A stretch of 64,000 nt of DNA from Megaustenia siamemsis (lineage: Eukaryota > Mollusca > Gastropoda > Stylommatophora > Ariophantidae): NCBI GenBank assembly GCA_032433765.1, contig JAVIAB010000049.1, positions 21,869,403 to 21,933,402 of the forward strand. The letters run 5' to 3'. Below are positions 33,005 through 45,879 of the stretch, one piece after another. Each line of letters opens with the position of its first letter. The first letter of the stretch is position 1. The translations under genes were made by a program, and so were the position numbers. The notes below the pieces were generated by a model. The model worked only from the letters and a program-made list of their open reading frames with translations, searched no databases and had not been told where the DNA came from.

Positions 33005-33485
33005 AAAAACAAATAACTTATAGAAGAAATGACAAAGAGGAAAATTAAAATACTAGGATTAGTGGACACTATAGTAAGAGGCCAACAGATAAAGAAAACA
33101 CACATGAACTACATGATAATATTCTCAGAAATTGACAACATAGAAAGAGCAATGCACGGAGCAGGCTTTATCCAGAACACACAAAGAACATCCTAGAAAT
33201 AAAATACCACTCAGAAAGAACAATCACAACCAGGCTACTAGAAAACAACCAAAAAAACAACATACAAATTTATGCACCATGTAACAACAATGAAGAAGAC
33301 AGCGAAGAATTCTGTGAGACACTAAATTAAATTGTCAATAAGACAGGAGAAGCCAACAGAAGAGAAAAAGATGGAATTTTATAAACACTAGGAAACATAA
33401 CAGCAGAGGCCAAGAGAAGAGAAAAAGATCACAAATTATGTCTCCCCTTGAGGCTACAAGACAAATGAGAAAGGAAAGAAGAGAA
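33005..33485 (+). mobile_element. LINE endonuclease/LINE-3 fusion, unit 2
   Basis: Duplicate of the fragment at 27715, with the same frame breaks and stops. Confidence 0.72.
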
Positions 33486-33986
33486 TATTACACACAAAAG
33501 AATAATTAACAGTCATCAACAATTACAATGTTGTGGACCTCTTGTCCGCTCAGGAAAACTGTCGGGCAGCATCCAGGGGTTTAGGGTTACAGACTTGGTG
33601 CTGTCATAAGTCTTGTAGATGCCCACCAGCCTATCTTCTAACATGTTACTTCTCAGGGAGATTAAGATCTGGACATTCTTCGTGCATTCCTGAAACCAAA
33701 GACAACAAAACTCTAGTGAAATGATTGCTTTCCTACACTATTTTCATAGGTCAGCCATTTAACTTTGAATAAAAATTATTCACTTTTGAAGTGTGTGGCT
33801 CTTATTTAACCCTTAGTTACAATAACTATCTGTGACTCACGGTTTATGATACAGTAGTAAAAATTACTACCACTTAAATGTCATATTTTTTCATTTTGGA
33901 AAATGAAATTTATTGGAACCTTTGCTACACAGAAGTGTGTTTACTGAAGACGAGACACAGATCCGATTTGGTGACCTTTACCTGCT

Positions 33987-34491
33987 TTCATCATCATCAT
34001 CATCATCATCGAGTGCCATCTCCGCAACGAAGGTTGGTTACCATGGAGTGCCAATCTGTTCTGTCTCTTGCTTTGATGGTTCAGGTTGTCATAGGCTGGG
34101 TTGTCCATCTTTTGATATTACTCGTCCATGTTAGTCTTGGTCTGCCTCTGCCACCTTGTATTTTCCCCTCCAGGATTACTTTTAGAAGGCTGTTGTGTCT
34201 TTCAACATGGCCTAAAAATCGCATTTGTCTTGCTTGAATTGTGTTTAGTAGTTCTCTTTTCTTTTTTAGTTGTTTTAAGACTTCATCATTTGTTTTCCTT
34301 TCCTTCCATCCAAATTCTACCTATTCTTCTATATATCTACATCTCAAAGGCTTCAATTTTCTGTTCTGTTTTCTTGTCTAATGTCCATGTTTCTGCACCA
34401 TATAGGAATGTTGAGAAGATAAATTTTGCTATTCTTAGTTTTAGCCCTGGTGTTATTTGTTTTGATGTTAGTGTGGTCTTCATGTTCTTTC
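33987..34491 (-). mobile_element. LINE-2 3' end, unit 2
   Basis: Duplicate of the fragment at 28694. Its GAT tail has grown to about seven repeats (CATC run on plus, 33987-34012). On the plus strand this run gives a spurious poly-histidine or poly-serine frame. Confidence 0.82.
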
Positions 34492-34644
34492 CTGCTTTAC
34501 AGTCGATTTTTAGCCAGCAGTGCAACCACATCTCCTGATGCTATATATGAGCTGCCATTATTGGTGAGGAGAGTTATGTCCCCTATTTGTCCACACAAAA
34601 CAAGCCACCTCCCATTCATTTCCTTCAAGTTATTGACCTGAAAT

Positions 34645-34990
34645 TTGGAAATGATGGTAAATACCAGTCTATCTACATAACGATGTTTATTATTTTAAAA
34701 ATAAAACACACAAATTTGGAAATGATGGTAAATACCAGTCTATCTACATAACCATGTTTATTAATTTAAAAATAAAACACACAAATTTGGAAATGATGGT
34801 AAATACCAGTCTATCTACATAACCATGTTTATTATTTTAAAATAAAACACACAAATTTGGAAATGATGGTAAATACAAGTCTATCTACATAACCATGTTT
34901 ATTATTTTAAAAATAAAACACACAAATTTGGAAATGATGGTAAATACCAGTCTATCTACATAACCATGTTTATTATTTTTAAAAAAAACC
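34645..34990. repeat. 70-71-bp minisatellite, 5 copies (unit 2)
   Basis: Same array as in unit 1, with a single-base deletion in the third copy's A-run. Confidence 0.95.
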
Positions 34991-35256
34991 CCACAAACAT
35001 TTGGGAAACAAGCAAGAGCATGATTGTAGTTAAATCTACTTTAAGGCAAGTACCAGATGTAAACATGTGCACACGTAAATGTAAACATAGGAATTTTCTG
35101 TTTCAGTGATTTTTAGTTCACAACAACAGTTCATGTAAAGATTGGAATTATGTTTTTGTGATTTTTAGTTCACAACAATAGTTCATGTAAACATTGGAAT
35201 TATGTTTTTGTGATTTTTAGTTCACAACAATAGTTCATAACCAAAACAAAAACAAT

Positions 35257-35494
35257 AGTTAGTTAAGTACCCCCATCACGCCAAGTGGCGTTAGTGAACC
35301 TATATTTTACAGACCTTCAGCACATGATTTTTGGGGTAATGTGGTCAGTATTACGCCCGTGCTGCTTTACTTTCCCAGAAAAAAATCCGGTACCCATTTA
35401 AGGCTGGGTGGTCCCGGAAGCCGTCGGTTGGGATCAAACCCTACCCCTTGTCCGTGGTAGTCCAGTTCACTAACCACTGAGCTATCGTGGCTCC
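35257..35494 (-). mobile_element. SINE-A copy 'b' of unit 2
   Basis: Duplicate of the SINE at 29951, sharing the unit 1 variant CCCCCATCACGCC. Confidence 0.95.
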
Positions 35495-35509
35495 AAAAAC
35501 AAAAACAAT

Positions 35510-37893
35510 GCCGCTGTTAAATAACATAAGGTGTCCTGCTCTAAGTAAAACATGTTTCCTTCAAGTGCCATCATTTAACACTTCTCTACATTTTAATCTA
35601 TTAATCAATGCACTACAAGCACATTTTTGGAGTGTAAATTATTTCTTCATAGTTTATTTTCCAAATTAATATATATTTTGGTAAATTTAATATTATACAA
35701 ATAATGACACAAATCAAACGCAGATAACATAATTTTGGCCCACATTAAGTTTCTATGACACACTTATTGGAAACAAGACCCACCCCCAGGTACCTCGTTT
35801 TTTGTGATTTTTCCCGGCTTAGAGTTGAGTGGAGGACAACACCAATCTTCAAATTACTTTTAGTTGAAACAATTTTTAATTTAAACAAATCACCCAATAA
35901 TTATTTGGTTTGTTTTCCTCTTTATGATAAAATAAAGTAATTTATCCGCAGTCATTTGTGAGAACTTAATTTGAGTAAACTACCATGTTGGCGAAGCATT
36001 CAAAAACACACTTTGCTGGCTTGTATAGTTTTATTGCTTACAATGAAAGATGATGATATCGTATGACTTGGAACAGATTGCTGTGTTCATTTTCTGTGCA
36101 GCTTCGCCGTGTCTTGGCCGAGTGTGTTTGTCAAACATTGGTCAAAATCAGCCTCGAGTGAATCTGTTCGACAAAAACATTACCTCAAAAATACACAATA
36201 GCCTCCAAAAAACCGCCTGACAAGATATAGAGCCATATACATAAATGTTATAATTTCTGTGAGTAAAAGTGAAAGTAATCATTTTTTTACAATGGATAGT
36301 TTAGCAGGCAATCAAGAAGGTAGTAGGCAAGCAGGAACAGAGAAAGACAAAATAAGGTACTACCCTGAGATCCAAAAACAACAGCAGAGATTGAACAACG
36401 TGGGTACGTGGCAACGTGGCAACGTGGGTGTTGCCGTCCTAATAGTACAGTGTTTATGACTGTCGCTTTTACCGACATCTTGAACACAAAAATATAGTTT
36501 AACATCCAAGACAAATTTAACAAAATTGAAAATATCAAAGAAATTATTATTTTCACTTTAACTCAGAAAAATTTTTTTAATGTATATTATTTTATAAACA
36601 AATTTAGATGTTCATTTTTAATAAGAGAGATTAAATGTCGTGATTTAGATTGATCATAATATAAAATATATTGTCCAGGTGTAATTTTACATGGAGTGCC
36701 GGGTTGTACAAAGATTTCTGTCAGACTTTGCGGGAGGGATTTCTGTATTTGACGTCACAACTGCATAAAACTAAGGTAGATGTTTTAAAGAGCAATTGTT
36801 CAGATGTGAACCAAGGAATGATACCTAAAACATGACACATATATAATTAGAATTTACAGAGCCCGCCCTATCCTAACGTTAGACACTTTTGAGTGTTGCG
36901 TGTCTGTCTGGCTATGATGATGTAAATAATACAATTTTGTTTTCTAGTTTATCAAAGTTCGTACTGTAAAGAGTCTAAGTGATAACAAAACTCCTAAAAA
37001 TGTGTATCTTAATTTGATATTTGATGTATGAAAGTGAATGAAGTATTTATGGATTGCTACAGTCAAGGGCTATCTAGCTAGAGTATAATAATGTTTTTTA
37101 TAATAAAACTTCTTTGAGGTAAATTTTATAAAGGCCAGTCAGGTATCAACACACAATAAAAATGATAACCTATATTATCACGGCTATAATTACGTACAGT
37201 AAACATAGCATGCTGTAATTAAATGCACAGAAATGGATAATTATAATAAAATAGTGCCAGTGGCCCAGTGCATCCGATTTCAGCCAGCATTTTATTCAGG
37301 TTTGCAAATTTGAAATGAAAAGCACTGCTGAAAAATACAATACCACAAAAGGCCAAACAATCTCTGAACTCAAACAAGTATCCATCTTGGTGTGTCCCTT
37401 GGAGTTCTAATTGAATGTTATGCATACTGGATAATTTGTAATTGATACCATGTAAAAACAAAAGAATTTCCTATAATTTACACAAAACTTAGAAGCACAT
37501 TTATTTTTATTGCAGTAATTAATATATGTATGCATTGATAAACATGTCTAATTATTAATATTTTACAAAATATTAAGAATTATCCGGAAGGTTTATAAAG
37601 AATTACCCCAACGAACAATAACTTGTACTGTACGAAGAGATACATTTTTGGAGTTGCTTCCCTTAAATGTTATTGTTTATGTTTCTTTCGTGTAGTAGAA
37701 TGAAGTTTGGCTTGTATTTTGTGTAGGAGTGTTACGATGTGATCTAATTTAGACCTGAGAGCTCAAATGTTTAATGTTTATATGATGATAGTTGCTGTCA
37801 TTTACCGAATGACTTAAATTTATTCATATATAAACATGCACAAGTATTTATAAAAATAATGGTTCCTACAACATAAGCACACTCAAGTATGCA
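35510..37893. other. Unit 2 unique-looking segment
   Basis: Copy of 30204-32587 with almost no differences. No gene established. Confidence 0.45.
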
Positions 37894-38050
37894 CTCGTGG
37901 GGAAACATCACAGGGCTACCCCCAACATGTGTTTTTAAGTTAAGCCCTTAACTTACGACTGACTCAGTAGGTCGGTAAGGGATAAATGTTTTATGCTCAA
38001 AGGAAAAATGGAGATAGACCACAAATATAAAGTAGCAAACATCAACATAT

Positions 38051-38274
38051 AAAAAGTAAAGTACCCCCGTCACGCCAAGTGGCGTATAGGGAAATATGGT
38101 GTTAGTGACCCTATATTTTACAGACCTTCAGCACATGATTTTTGGAGTAATGTGGTCAGTATTACGCCCGTGCTGCTTTACTTTCCCAGAGAAAAATCCG
38201 GTACCCATTAAAGGCTGGGTGAACCCGGAAGCCGTCGATTGGGATCAAACCCTACCCCTTGTCCGTGGTAGTCC
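38051..38274 (-). mobile_element. SINE-A copy 'a' of unit 3
   Basis: Duplicate of the truncated SINE 'a', with the GGAGTAATG variant. Confidence 0.93.
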
Positions 38275-38311
38275 AAACATCAACATATACACAACATATG
38301 TGGAATAAAAA

Positions 38312-38792
38312 AAAAACAAATAACTTATAGAAGAAATGACAAAGAGGAAAATTAAAATACTAGGATTAGTGGACACTATAGTAAGAGGCCAACAGATAAA
38401 GAAAACACACATGAACTACATGATAATATTCTCAGAAATTGACAACATAGAAAGAGCAATGCACGGAGCAGGCTTTATCCAGAACACACAAAGAACATCC
38501 TAGAAATAAAATACCACTCAGAAAGAACAATCACAACCAGGCTACTAGAAAACAACCAAAAAAACAACATACAAATTTATGCACCATGTAACAACAATGA
38601 AGAAGACAGCGAAGAATTCTGTGAGACACTAAATTAAATTGTCAATAAGACAGGAGAAGCCAACAGAAGAGAAAAAGATGGAATTTTATAAACACTAGGA
38701 AACATAACAGCAGAGGCCAAGAGAAGAGAAAAAGATCACAAATTATGTCTCCCCTTGAGGCTACAAGACAAATGAGAAAGGAAAGAAGAGAA
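38312..38792 (+). mobile_element. LINE endonuclease/LINE-3 fusion, unit 3
   Basis: Duplicate of the fragment at 33005. Confidence 0.72.
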
Positions 38793-39293
38793 TATTACAC
38801 ACAAAAGAATAATTAACAGTCATCAACAATTACAATGTTGTGGACCTCTTGTCCGCTCAGGAAAACTGTCGGGCAGCATCCAGGGGTTTAGGGTTACAGA
38901 CTTGGTGCTGTCATAAGTCTTGTAGATGCCCACCAGCCTATCTTCTAACATGTTACTTCTCAGGGAGATTAAGATCTGGACATTCTTCGTGCATTCCTGA
39001 AACCAAAGACAACAAAACTCTAGTGAAATGATTGCTTTCCTACACTATTTTCATAGGTCAGCCATTTAACTTTGAATAAAAATTATTCACTTTTGAAGTG
39101 TGTGGCTCTTATTTAACCCTTAGTTACAATAACTATCTGTGACTCACGGTTTATGATACAGTAGTAAAAATTACTACCACTTAAATGTCATATTTTTTCA
39201 TTTTGGAAAATGAAATTTATTGGAACCTTTGCTACACAGAAGTGTGTTTACTGAAGACGAGACACAGATCCGATTTGGTGACCTTTACCTGCT

Positions 39294-39798
39294 TTCATCA
39301 TCATCATCATCATCATCGAGTGCCATCTCCGCAACGAAGGTTGGTTACCATGGAGTGCCAATCTGTTCTGTCTCTTGCTTTGATGGTTCAGGTTGTCATA
39401 GGCTGGGTTGTCCATCTTTTGATATTACTCGTCCATGTTAGTCTTGGTCTGCCTCTGCCACCTTGTATTTTCCCCTCCAGGATTACTTTTAGAAGGCTGT
39501 TGTGTCTTTCAACATGGCCTAAAAATCGCATTTGTCTTGCTTGAATTGTGTTTAGTAGTTCTCTTTTCTTTTTTAGTTGTTTTAAGACTTCATCATTTGT
39601 TTTCCTTTCCTTCCATCCAAATTCTACCTATTCTTCTATATATCTACATTTCAAAGGCTTCAATTTTCTGTTCTGTTTTCTTGTCTAATGTCCATGTTTC
39701 TGCACCTTATAGGAATGTTGAGAAGATAAATTTTGCTATTCTTAGTTTTAGCCCTGGTGTTATTTGTTTTGATGTTAGTATGGTCTTCATGTTCTTTC
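39294..39798 (-). mobile_element. LINE-2 3' end, unit 3
   Basis: Duplicate of the fragment at 33987, with CTACATTTCAAAGG and GCACCTTATAGG variants that units 1 and 2 lack. Confidence 0.82.
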
Positions 39799-39949
39799 CT
39801 GCTTTACAGTCGATTTTTAGCCAGCAGTGCAACCACATCTCCTGATACTATATATGGTCTGCCATTATTGGTCAGGAGAGTTATGTCCCCTATTGGTCCA
39901 CACAAAACAAGCCACCTCCCATTCATTTCCTTCAAGTTATTGACCTGAA

Positions 39950-40216
39950 ATTTGGAAATGATGGTAAATACCAGTCTATCTACATAACGATGTTTATTAT
40001 TTTAAAAATAAAACACAACAAATTTGGAAATGATGGTAAATACAAGTCTATCCACATAACGATGTTTATTATTTTAAAAATAAAACCCAACAAATTTGGA
40101 AATGATGGTAAATACCAGTCTATCTACATAACCATGTTTATTATTTTAAAAATAAAACACACACATTTGGAAATGATGGTAAATACCAGTCTATCTACAT
40201 AACCATGTTTATTATT
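39950..40216. repeat. 70-71-bp minisatellite, 4 copies (unit 3)
   Basis: One copy fewer than in units 1 and 2, with CACAACAAATTTGG and CCCAACAAATTTGG junction variants. Confidence 0.95.
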
Positions 40217-40442
40217 AAAAAAAAAACCCCACAAACATTTGGGAAACAAGCAAGAGCATGACTGTAGTTAAATCTACTTTAAGGCAAGTACCAAATGTAA
40301 ACATGTGCACACGTAAATGTAAACATAGGAATTTTCTGTTTCAGTGATTTTTAGTTCACAACAACAGTTCATGTAAAGATTGGAATTATGTTTTTGTGAT
40401 TTTTAGTTCACAACAATAGTTCATAACCAAAACAAAAACAAT

Positions 40443-40679
40443 AGTTAGTTAAGTACCCCCGTCACGCCAAGTGGCGTTAGTGAACCTATATTTTACAGAC
40501 CTTCAGCACATGATTTTTGGGTAATGTGGTCAGTATTACGCCCGTGCTGCTTTACTTTCCCAGAAAAAAATCCGGTACCCATTTAAGGCTGGGTGGTCCC
40601 GGAAGCCGTCGGTTGGGATCAAACCCTACCCCTTGTCCGTGGTAGTCCAGTTCACTAACCACTGAGCTATCGTGGCTCC
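40443..40679 (-). mobile_element. SINE-A copy 'b' of unit 3
   Basis: Duplicate of SINE 'b', with CCCCCGTCACGCC and a one-base shorter G-run (TTTTTGGGTAATG). Confidence 0.95.
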
Positions 40680-40694
40680 AAAAACAAAAACAAT

Positions 40695-43078
40695 GCCGCT
40701 GTTAAATAACATAAGGTGTCCTGCTCTAAGTAAAACATGTTTCATTCAAGTGCCATCATTTAACACTTCTTTACATTTTAATCTATTAATCAATGCACTA
40801 CAAGCACATTTTTGGAGTGTAAATTATTTCTTCATAGTTTATTTTCCAAATTAATATATATTTTGGTAAATTTAATATTATACAAATAATGACACAAATC
40901 AAACGCAGATAACATAATTTTGGCCCACATTAAGTTTCTATGACACACTTATTGGAAACAAGACCCACCCCCAGGTACCTCGTTTTTTGTGATTTTTCCC
41001 GGCTTAGAGTTGAGTGGAGGACAACATCAATCTTCAAATTACTTTTAGTTGAAATAATTTTTGATTTAAACAAATCACCCAATAATTATTTGGTTTATTT
41101 TCCTCTTTATGATAAAATAAAGTAATTTATCCGCAGTCATTTGTGAGAACTTAATTTGAGTAAACTACCATGTTGGCGAAGCATTCAAAAACACACTTTG
41201 CTGGCTTGTATAGTTTTATTGCTTACAATGAAAGATGATGATATCGTATGACTTGGAACAGATGGCTGTGTTCATTTTCTGTGCAGCTTCGCCGTGTCTT
41301 GGCCGAGTGTGTTTGTCAAACATTGGTCAAAATCAGCCTCGAGTGAATCTGTTCGACAAAAACATTACCTCAAAAATACACAATAGCCTCCAAAAAACCG
41401 CCTGACAAGATATAGAGCCATATACATAAATGTTATAATTTCTGTGAGTAAAAGTGAAAGTAATCATTTTTTTACAATGGATAGTTTAGCAGGCAATCAA
41501 GAAGGTAGTAGGCAAGCAGGAACAGAGAAAGACAAAATAAGGTACTACCCTGAGATCCAAAAACAACAGCAGAGATTGAACAACGTGGGTACGTGGCAAC
41601 GTGGCAACGTGGGTGTTGCCGTTCTAATAGTACAGTGTTTATGACTGTCGCTTTTACCGACATCTTGAACACAAAAATATAGTTCAACATCCAAGACAAA
41701 TTTAACCAAATTTAAAATATCAAAGAAATTATTATTTTCACTTTAACTCAGAAAAATTTTTTAAATGTATATTATTTTATAAACAAATTTAGATGTTCAT
41801 TTTTAATAAGAGAGATTAAATGTCGTGATTTAGATTGATCATAATATAAAATATATTGTCCAGGTGTAATTTTACATGGAGTGCCGGGTTGTACAAAGAT
41901 TTCTGTCAGACTTTGCGGGAGGGATTTCTGTATTTGACGTCACAACTGCATAAAACTAAGGTAGATGTTTTAAAGAGCAATTGTTCAGATGTGAACCAAG
42001 GAATGATACCTAAAACATGACACATATATAATTAGAATTTACAGAGCCCGCCCTATCCTAACGTTAGACACTTTTGAGTGTTGCGTGTCTGTCTGGCTAT
42101 GATGATGTAAATAATACAATTTTGTTTTCTAGTTTATCAAAGTTCGTACTGTAAAGAGTCTAAGTGATAACAAAACTCCTAAAAATGTGTATCTTAATTT
42201 GATATTTGATGTATGAAAGTGAATGAAGTATTTATGGATTGCTACAGTCAAGGGCTATCTAGCTAGAGTATAATAATGTTTTTTATAATAAAACTTCTTT
42301 GAGGTAAATTTTATAAAGGCCAGTCAGGTATCAACACACAATAAAAATGATAACCTATATTATCACGGCTATAATTACGTACAGTAAACATAGCATGCTG
42401 TAATTAAATGCACAGAAATGGATAATTATAATAAAATAGTGCCAGTGGCCCAGTGCATCCGATTTCAGCCAGCATTTTATTCAGGTTTGCAAATTTGAAA
42501 TGAAAAGCACTGCTGAAAAATACAATACCACAAAAGGCCAAACAATCTCTGAACTCAAACAAGTATCCATCTTGGTGTGTCCCTTGGAGTTCTAATTGAA
42601 TGTTATGCATACTGGATAATTTGTAATTGATACCATGTAAAAACAAAAGAATTTCCTATAATTTACACAAAACTTAGAAGCACATTTATTTTTATTGCAG
42701 TAATTAATATATGTATGCATTGATAAACATGTCTAATTATTAATATTTTACAAAATATTAAGAATTATCCGGAAGGTTTATAAAGAATTACCCCAACGAA
42801 CAATAACTTGTACTGTACGAAGAGATACATTTTTGGAGTTGCTTCCCTTAAATGTTATTGTTTATGTTTCTTTCGTGTAGTAGAATGAAGTTTGGCTTGT
42901 ATTTTGTGTAGGAGTGTTACGATGTGATCTAATTTAGACCTGAGAGCTCAAATGTTTAATGTTTATATGATGATAGTTGCTGTCATTTACCGAATGACTT
43001 AAATTTATTCATATATAAACATGCACAAGTATTTATAAAAATAATGGTTCCTACAACATAAGCACACTCAAGTATGCA
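40695..43078. other. Unit 3 unique-looking segment
   Basis: Diverged slightly from units 1 and 2 (for example GATGGCTGTG and GCCGTTCTAATAG). No gene established. Confidence 0.45.
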
Positions 43079-43235
43079 CTCGTGGGGAAACATCACAGGG
43101 CTACCCCCAACATGTGTTTTTAAGTTAAGCCCTTAACTTACGACTGACTCAGTAGGTCGGTAAGGGATAAATGTTTTATGCTCAAAGGAAAAATGGAGAT
43201 AGACCACAAATATAAAGTAGCAAACATCAACATAT

Positions 43236-43459
43236 AAAAAGTAAAGTACCCCCGTCACGCCAAGTGGCGTATAGGGAAATATGGTGTTAGTGACCCTATA
43301 TTTTACAGACCTTCAGCACATGATTTTTGGAGTAATGTGGTCAGTATTACGCCCGTGCTGCTTTACTTTCCCAGAGAAAAATCCGGTACCCATTAAAGGC
43401 TGGGTGAACCCGGAAGCCGTCGATTGGGATCAAACCCTACCCCTTGTCCGTGGTAGTCC
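43236..43459 (-). mobile_element. SINE-A copy 'a' of unit 4
   Basis: Duplicate of the truncated SINE 'a'. Confidence 0.93.
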
Positions 43460-43496
43460 AAACATCAACATATACACAACATATGTGGAATAAAAA

Positions 43497-43977
43497 AAAA
43501 ACAAATAACTTATAGAAGAAATGACAAAGAGGAAAATTAAAATACTAGGATTAGTGGACACTATAGTAAGAGGCCAACAGATAAAGAAAACACACATGAA
43601 CTACATGATAATATTCTCAGAAATTGACAACATAGAAAGAGCAATGCACGGAGCAGGCTTTATCCAGAACACACAAAGAACATCCTAGAAATAAAATACC
43701 ACTCAGAAAGAACAATCACAACCAGGCTACTAGAAAACAACCAAAAAAACAACATACAAATTTATGCACCATGTAACAACAATGAAGAAGACAGCGAAGA
43801 ATTCTGTGAGACACTAAATTAAATTGTCAATAAGACAGGAGAAGCCAACAGAAGAGAAAAAGATGGAATTTTATAAACACTAGGAAACATAACAGCAGAG
43901 GCCAAGAGAAGAGAAAAAGATCACAAATTATGTCTCCCCTTGAGGCTACAAGACAAATGAGAAAGGAAAGAAGAGAA
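43497..43977 (+). mobile_element. LINE endonuclease/LINE-3 fusion, unit 4
   Basis: Duplicate of the fragment at 38312. Confidence 0.72.
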
Positions 43978-44478
43978 TATTACACACAAAAGAATAATTA
44001 ACAGTCATCAACAATTACAATGTTGTGGACCTCTTGTCCGCTCAGGAAAACTGTCGGGCAGCATCCAGGGGTTTAGGGTTACAGACTTGGTGCTGTCATA
44101 AGTCTTGTAGATGCCCACCAGCCTATCTTCTAACATGTTACTTCTCAGGGAGATTAAGATCTGGACATTCTTCGTGCATTCCTGAAACCAAAGACAACAA
44201 AACTCTAGTGAAATGATTGCTTTCCTACACTATTTTCATAGGTCAGCCATTTAACTTTGAATAAAAATTATTCACTTTTGAAGTGTGTGGCTCTTATTTA
44301 ACCCTTAGTTACAATAACTATCTGTGACTCACGGTTTATGATACAGTAGTAAAAATTACTACCACTTAAATGTCATATTTTTTCATTTTGGAAAATGAAA
44401 TTTATTGGAACCTTTGCTACACAGAAGTGTGTTTACTGAAGACGAGACACAGATCCGATTTGGTGACCTTTACCTGCT

Positions 44479-44983
44479 TTCATCATCATCATCATCATCA
44501 TCGAGTGCCATCTCCGCAACGAAGGTTGGTTACCATGGAGTGCCAATCTGTTCTGTCTCTTGCTTTGATGGTTCAGGTTGTCATAGGCTGGGTTGTCCAT
44601 CTTTTGATATTACTCGTCCATGTTAGTCTTGGTCTGCCTCTGCCACCTTGTATTTTCCCCTCCAGGATTACTTTTAGAAGGCTGTTGTGTCTTTCAACAT
44701 GGCCTAAAAATCGCATTTGTCTTGCTTGAATTGTGTTTAGTAGTTCTCTTTTCTTTTTTAGTTGTTTTAAGACTTCATCATTTGTTTTCCTTTCCTTCCA
44801 TCCAAATTCTACCTATTCTTCTATATATCTACATTTCAAAGGCTTCAATTTTCTGTTCTGTTTTCTTGTCTAATGTCCATGTTTCTGCACCTTATAGGAA
44901 TGTTGAGAAGATAAATTTTGCTATTCTTAGTTTTAGCCCTGGTGTTATTTGTTTTGATGTTAGTATGGTCTTCATGTTCTTTC
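44479..44983 (-). mobile_element. LINE-2 3' end, unit 4
   Basis: Duplicate of the fragment at 39294. Confidence 0.82.
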
Positions 44984-45134
44984 CTGCTTTACAGTCGATT
45001 TTTAGCCAGCAGTGCAACCACATCTCCTGATACTATATATGGTCTGCCATTATTGGTCAGGAGAGTTATGTCCCCTATTGGTCCACACAAAACAAGCCAC
45101 CTCCCATTCATTTCCTTCAAGTTATTGACCTGAA

Positions 45135-45402
45135 ATTTGGAAATGATGGTAAATACCAGTCTATCTACATAACGATGTTTATTATTTTAAAAATAAAACA
45201 CAACAAATTTGGAAATGATGGTAAATACAAGTCTATCCACATAACGATGTTTATTATTTTAAAAATAAAACCCAACAAATTTGGAAATGATGGTAAATAC
45301 CAGTCTATCTACATAACCATGTTTATTATTTTAAAAATAAAACACACACATTTGGAAATGATGGTAAATACCAGTCTATCTACATAACCATGTTTATTAT
45401 TA
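45135..45402. repeat. 70-71-bp minisatellite, 4 copies (unit 4)
   Basis: Same as in unit 3. Confidence 0.95.
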
Positions 45403-45627
45403 AAAAAAAAACCCCACAAACATTTGGGAAACAAGCAAGAGCATGACTGTAGTTAAATCTACTTTAAGGCAAGTACCAAATGTAAACATGTGCACACGTA
45501 AATGTAAACATAGGAATTTTCTGTTTCAGTGATTTTTAGTTCACAACAACAGTTCATGTAAAGATTGGAATTATGTTTTTGTGATTTTTAGTTCACAACA
45601 ATAGTTCATAACCAAAACAAAAACAAT

Positions 45628-45865
45628 AGTTAGTTAAGTACCCCCGTCACGCCAAGTGGCGTTAGTGAACCTATATTTTACAGACCTTCAGCACATGATT
45701 TTTGGGGTAATGTGGTCAGTATTACGCCCGTGCTGCTTTACTTTCCCAGAAAAAAATCCGGTACCCATTTAAGGCTGGGTGGTCCCGGAAGCCGTCGGTT
45801 GGGATCAAACCCTACCCCTTGTCCGTGGTAGTCCAGTTCACTAACCACTGAGCTATCGTGGCTCC
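45628..45865 (-). mobile_element. SINE-A copy 'b' of unit 4
   Basis: Duplicate of SINE 'b'; box A and box B are kept. Confidence 0.95.
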
Positions 45866-45879
45866 AAAAACAAAAACAA

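Larger units (their letters stand above)
32588..37893. repeat. Macrosatellite unit 2 (mosaic)
   Basis: The left part shares variants with units 3 and 4 (TTTTTGGAGTAATG in SINE 'a', long CATC tail, TTTAGAAGGCTG at about 34183). The right part shares variants with unit 1 (CTACATCTCAAAGG at about 34337, GATGCTATATATGAGCTGCC, five minisatellite copies). The switch falls between about 34186 and 34344. Confidence 0.93.
37894..43078. repeat. Macrosatellite unit 3
   Basis: This unit has the long CATC tail, four rather than five 70-bp minisatellite copies, one fewer GTGATTTTTAGTTCACAACA repeat, and markers GATACTATATATGGTCTGCC and ACATCAATCTTC. It is nearly identical to unit 4. Confidence 0.95.

Noticed and set aside
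33878..34237. Frame with a poly-histidine stretch in the macrosatellite
   Set aside because: The run comes from the CATC-type tail of a minus-strand LINE-2 remnant; the real coding trace is on the other strand.
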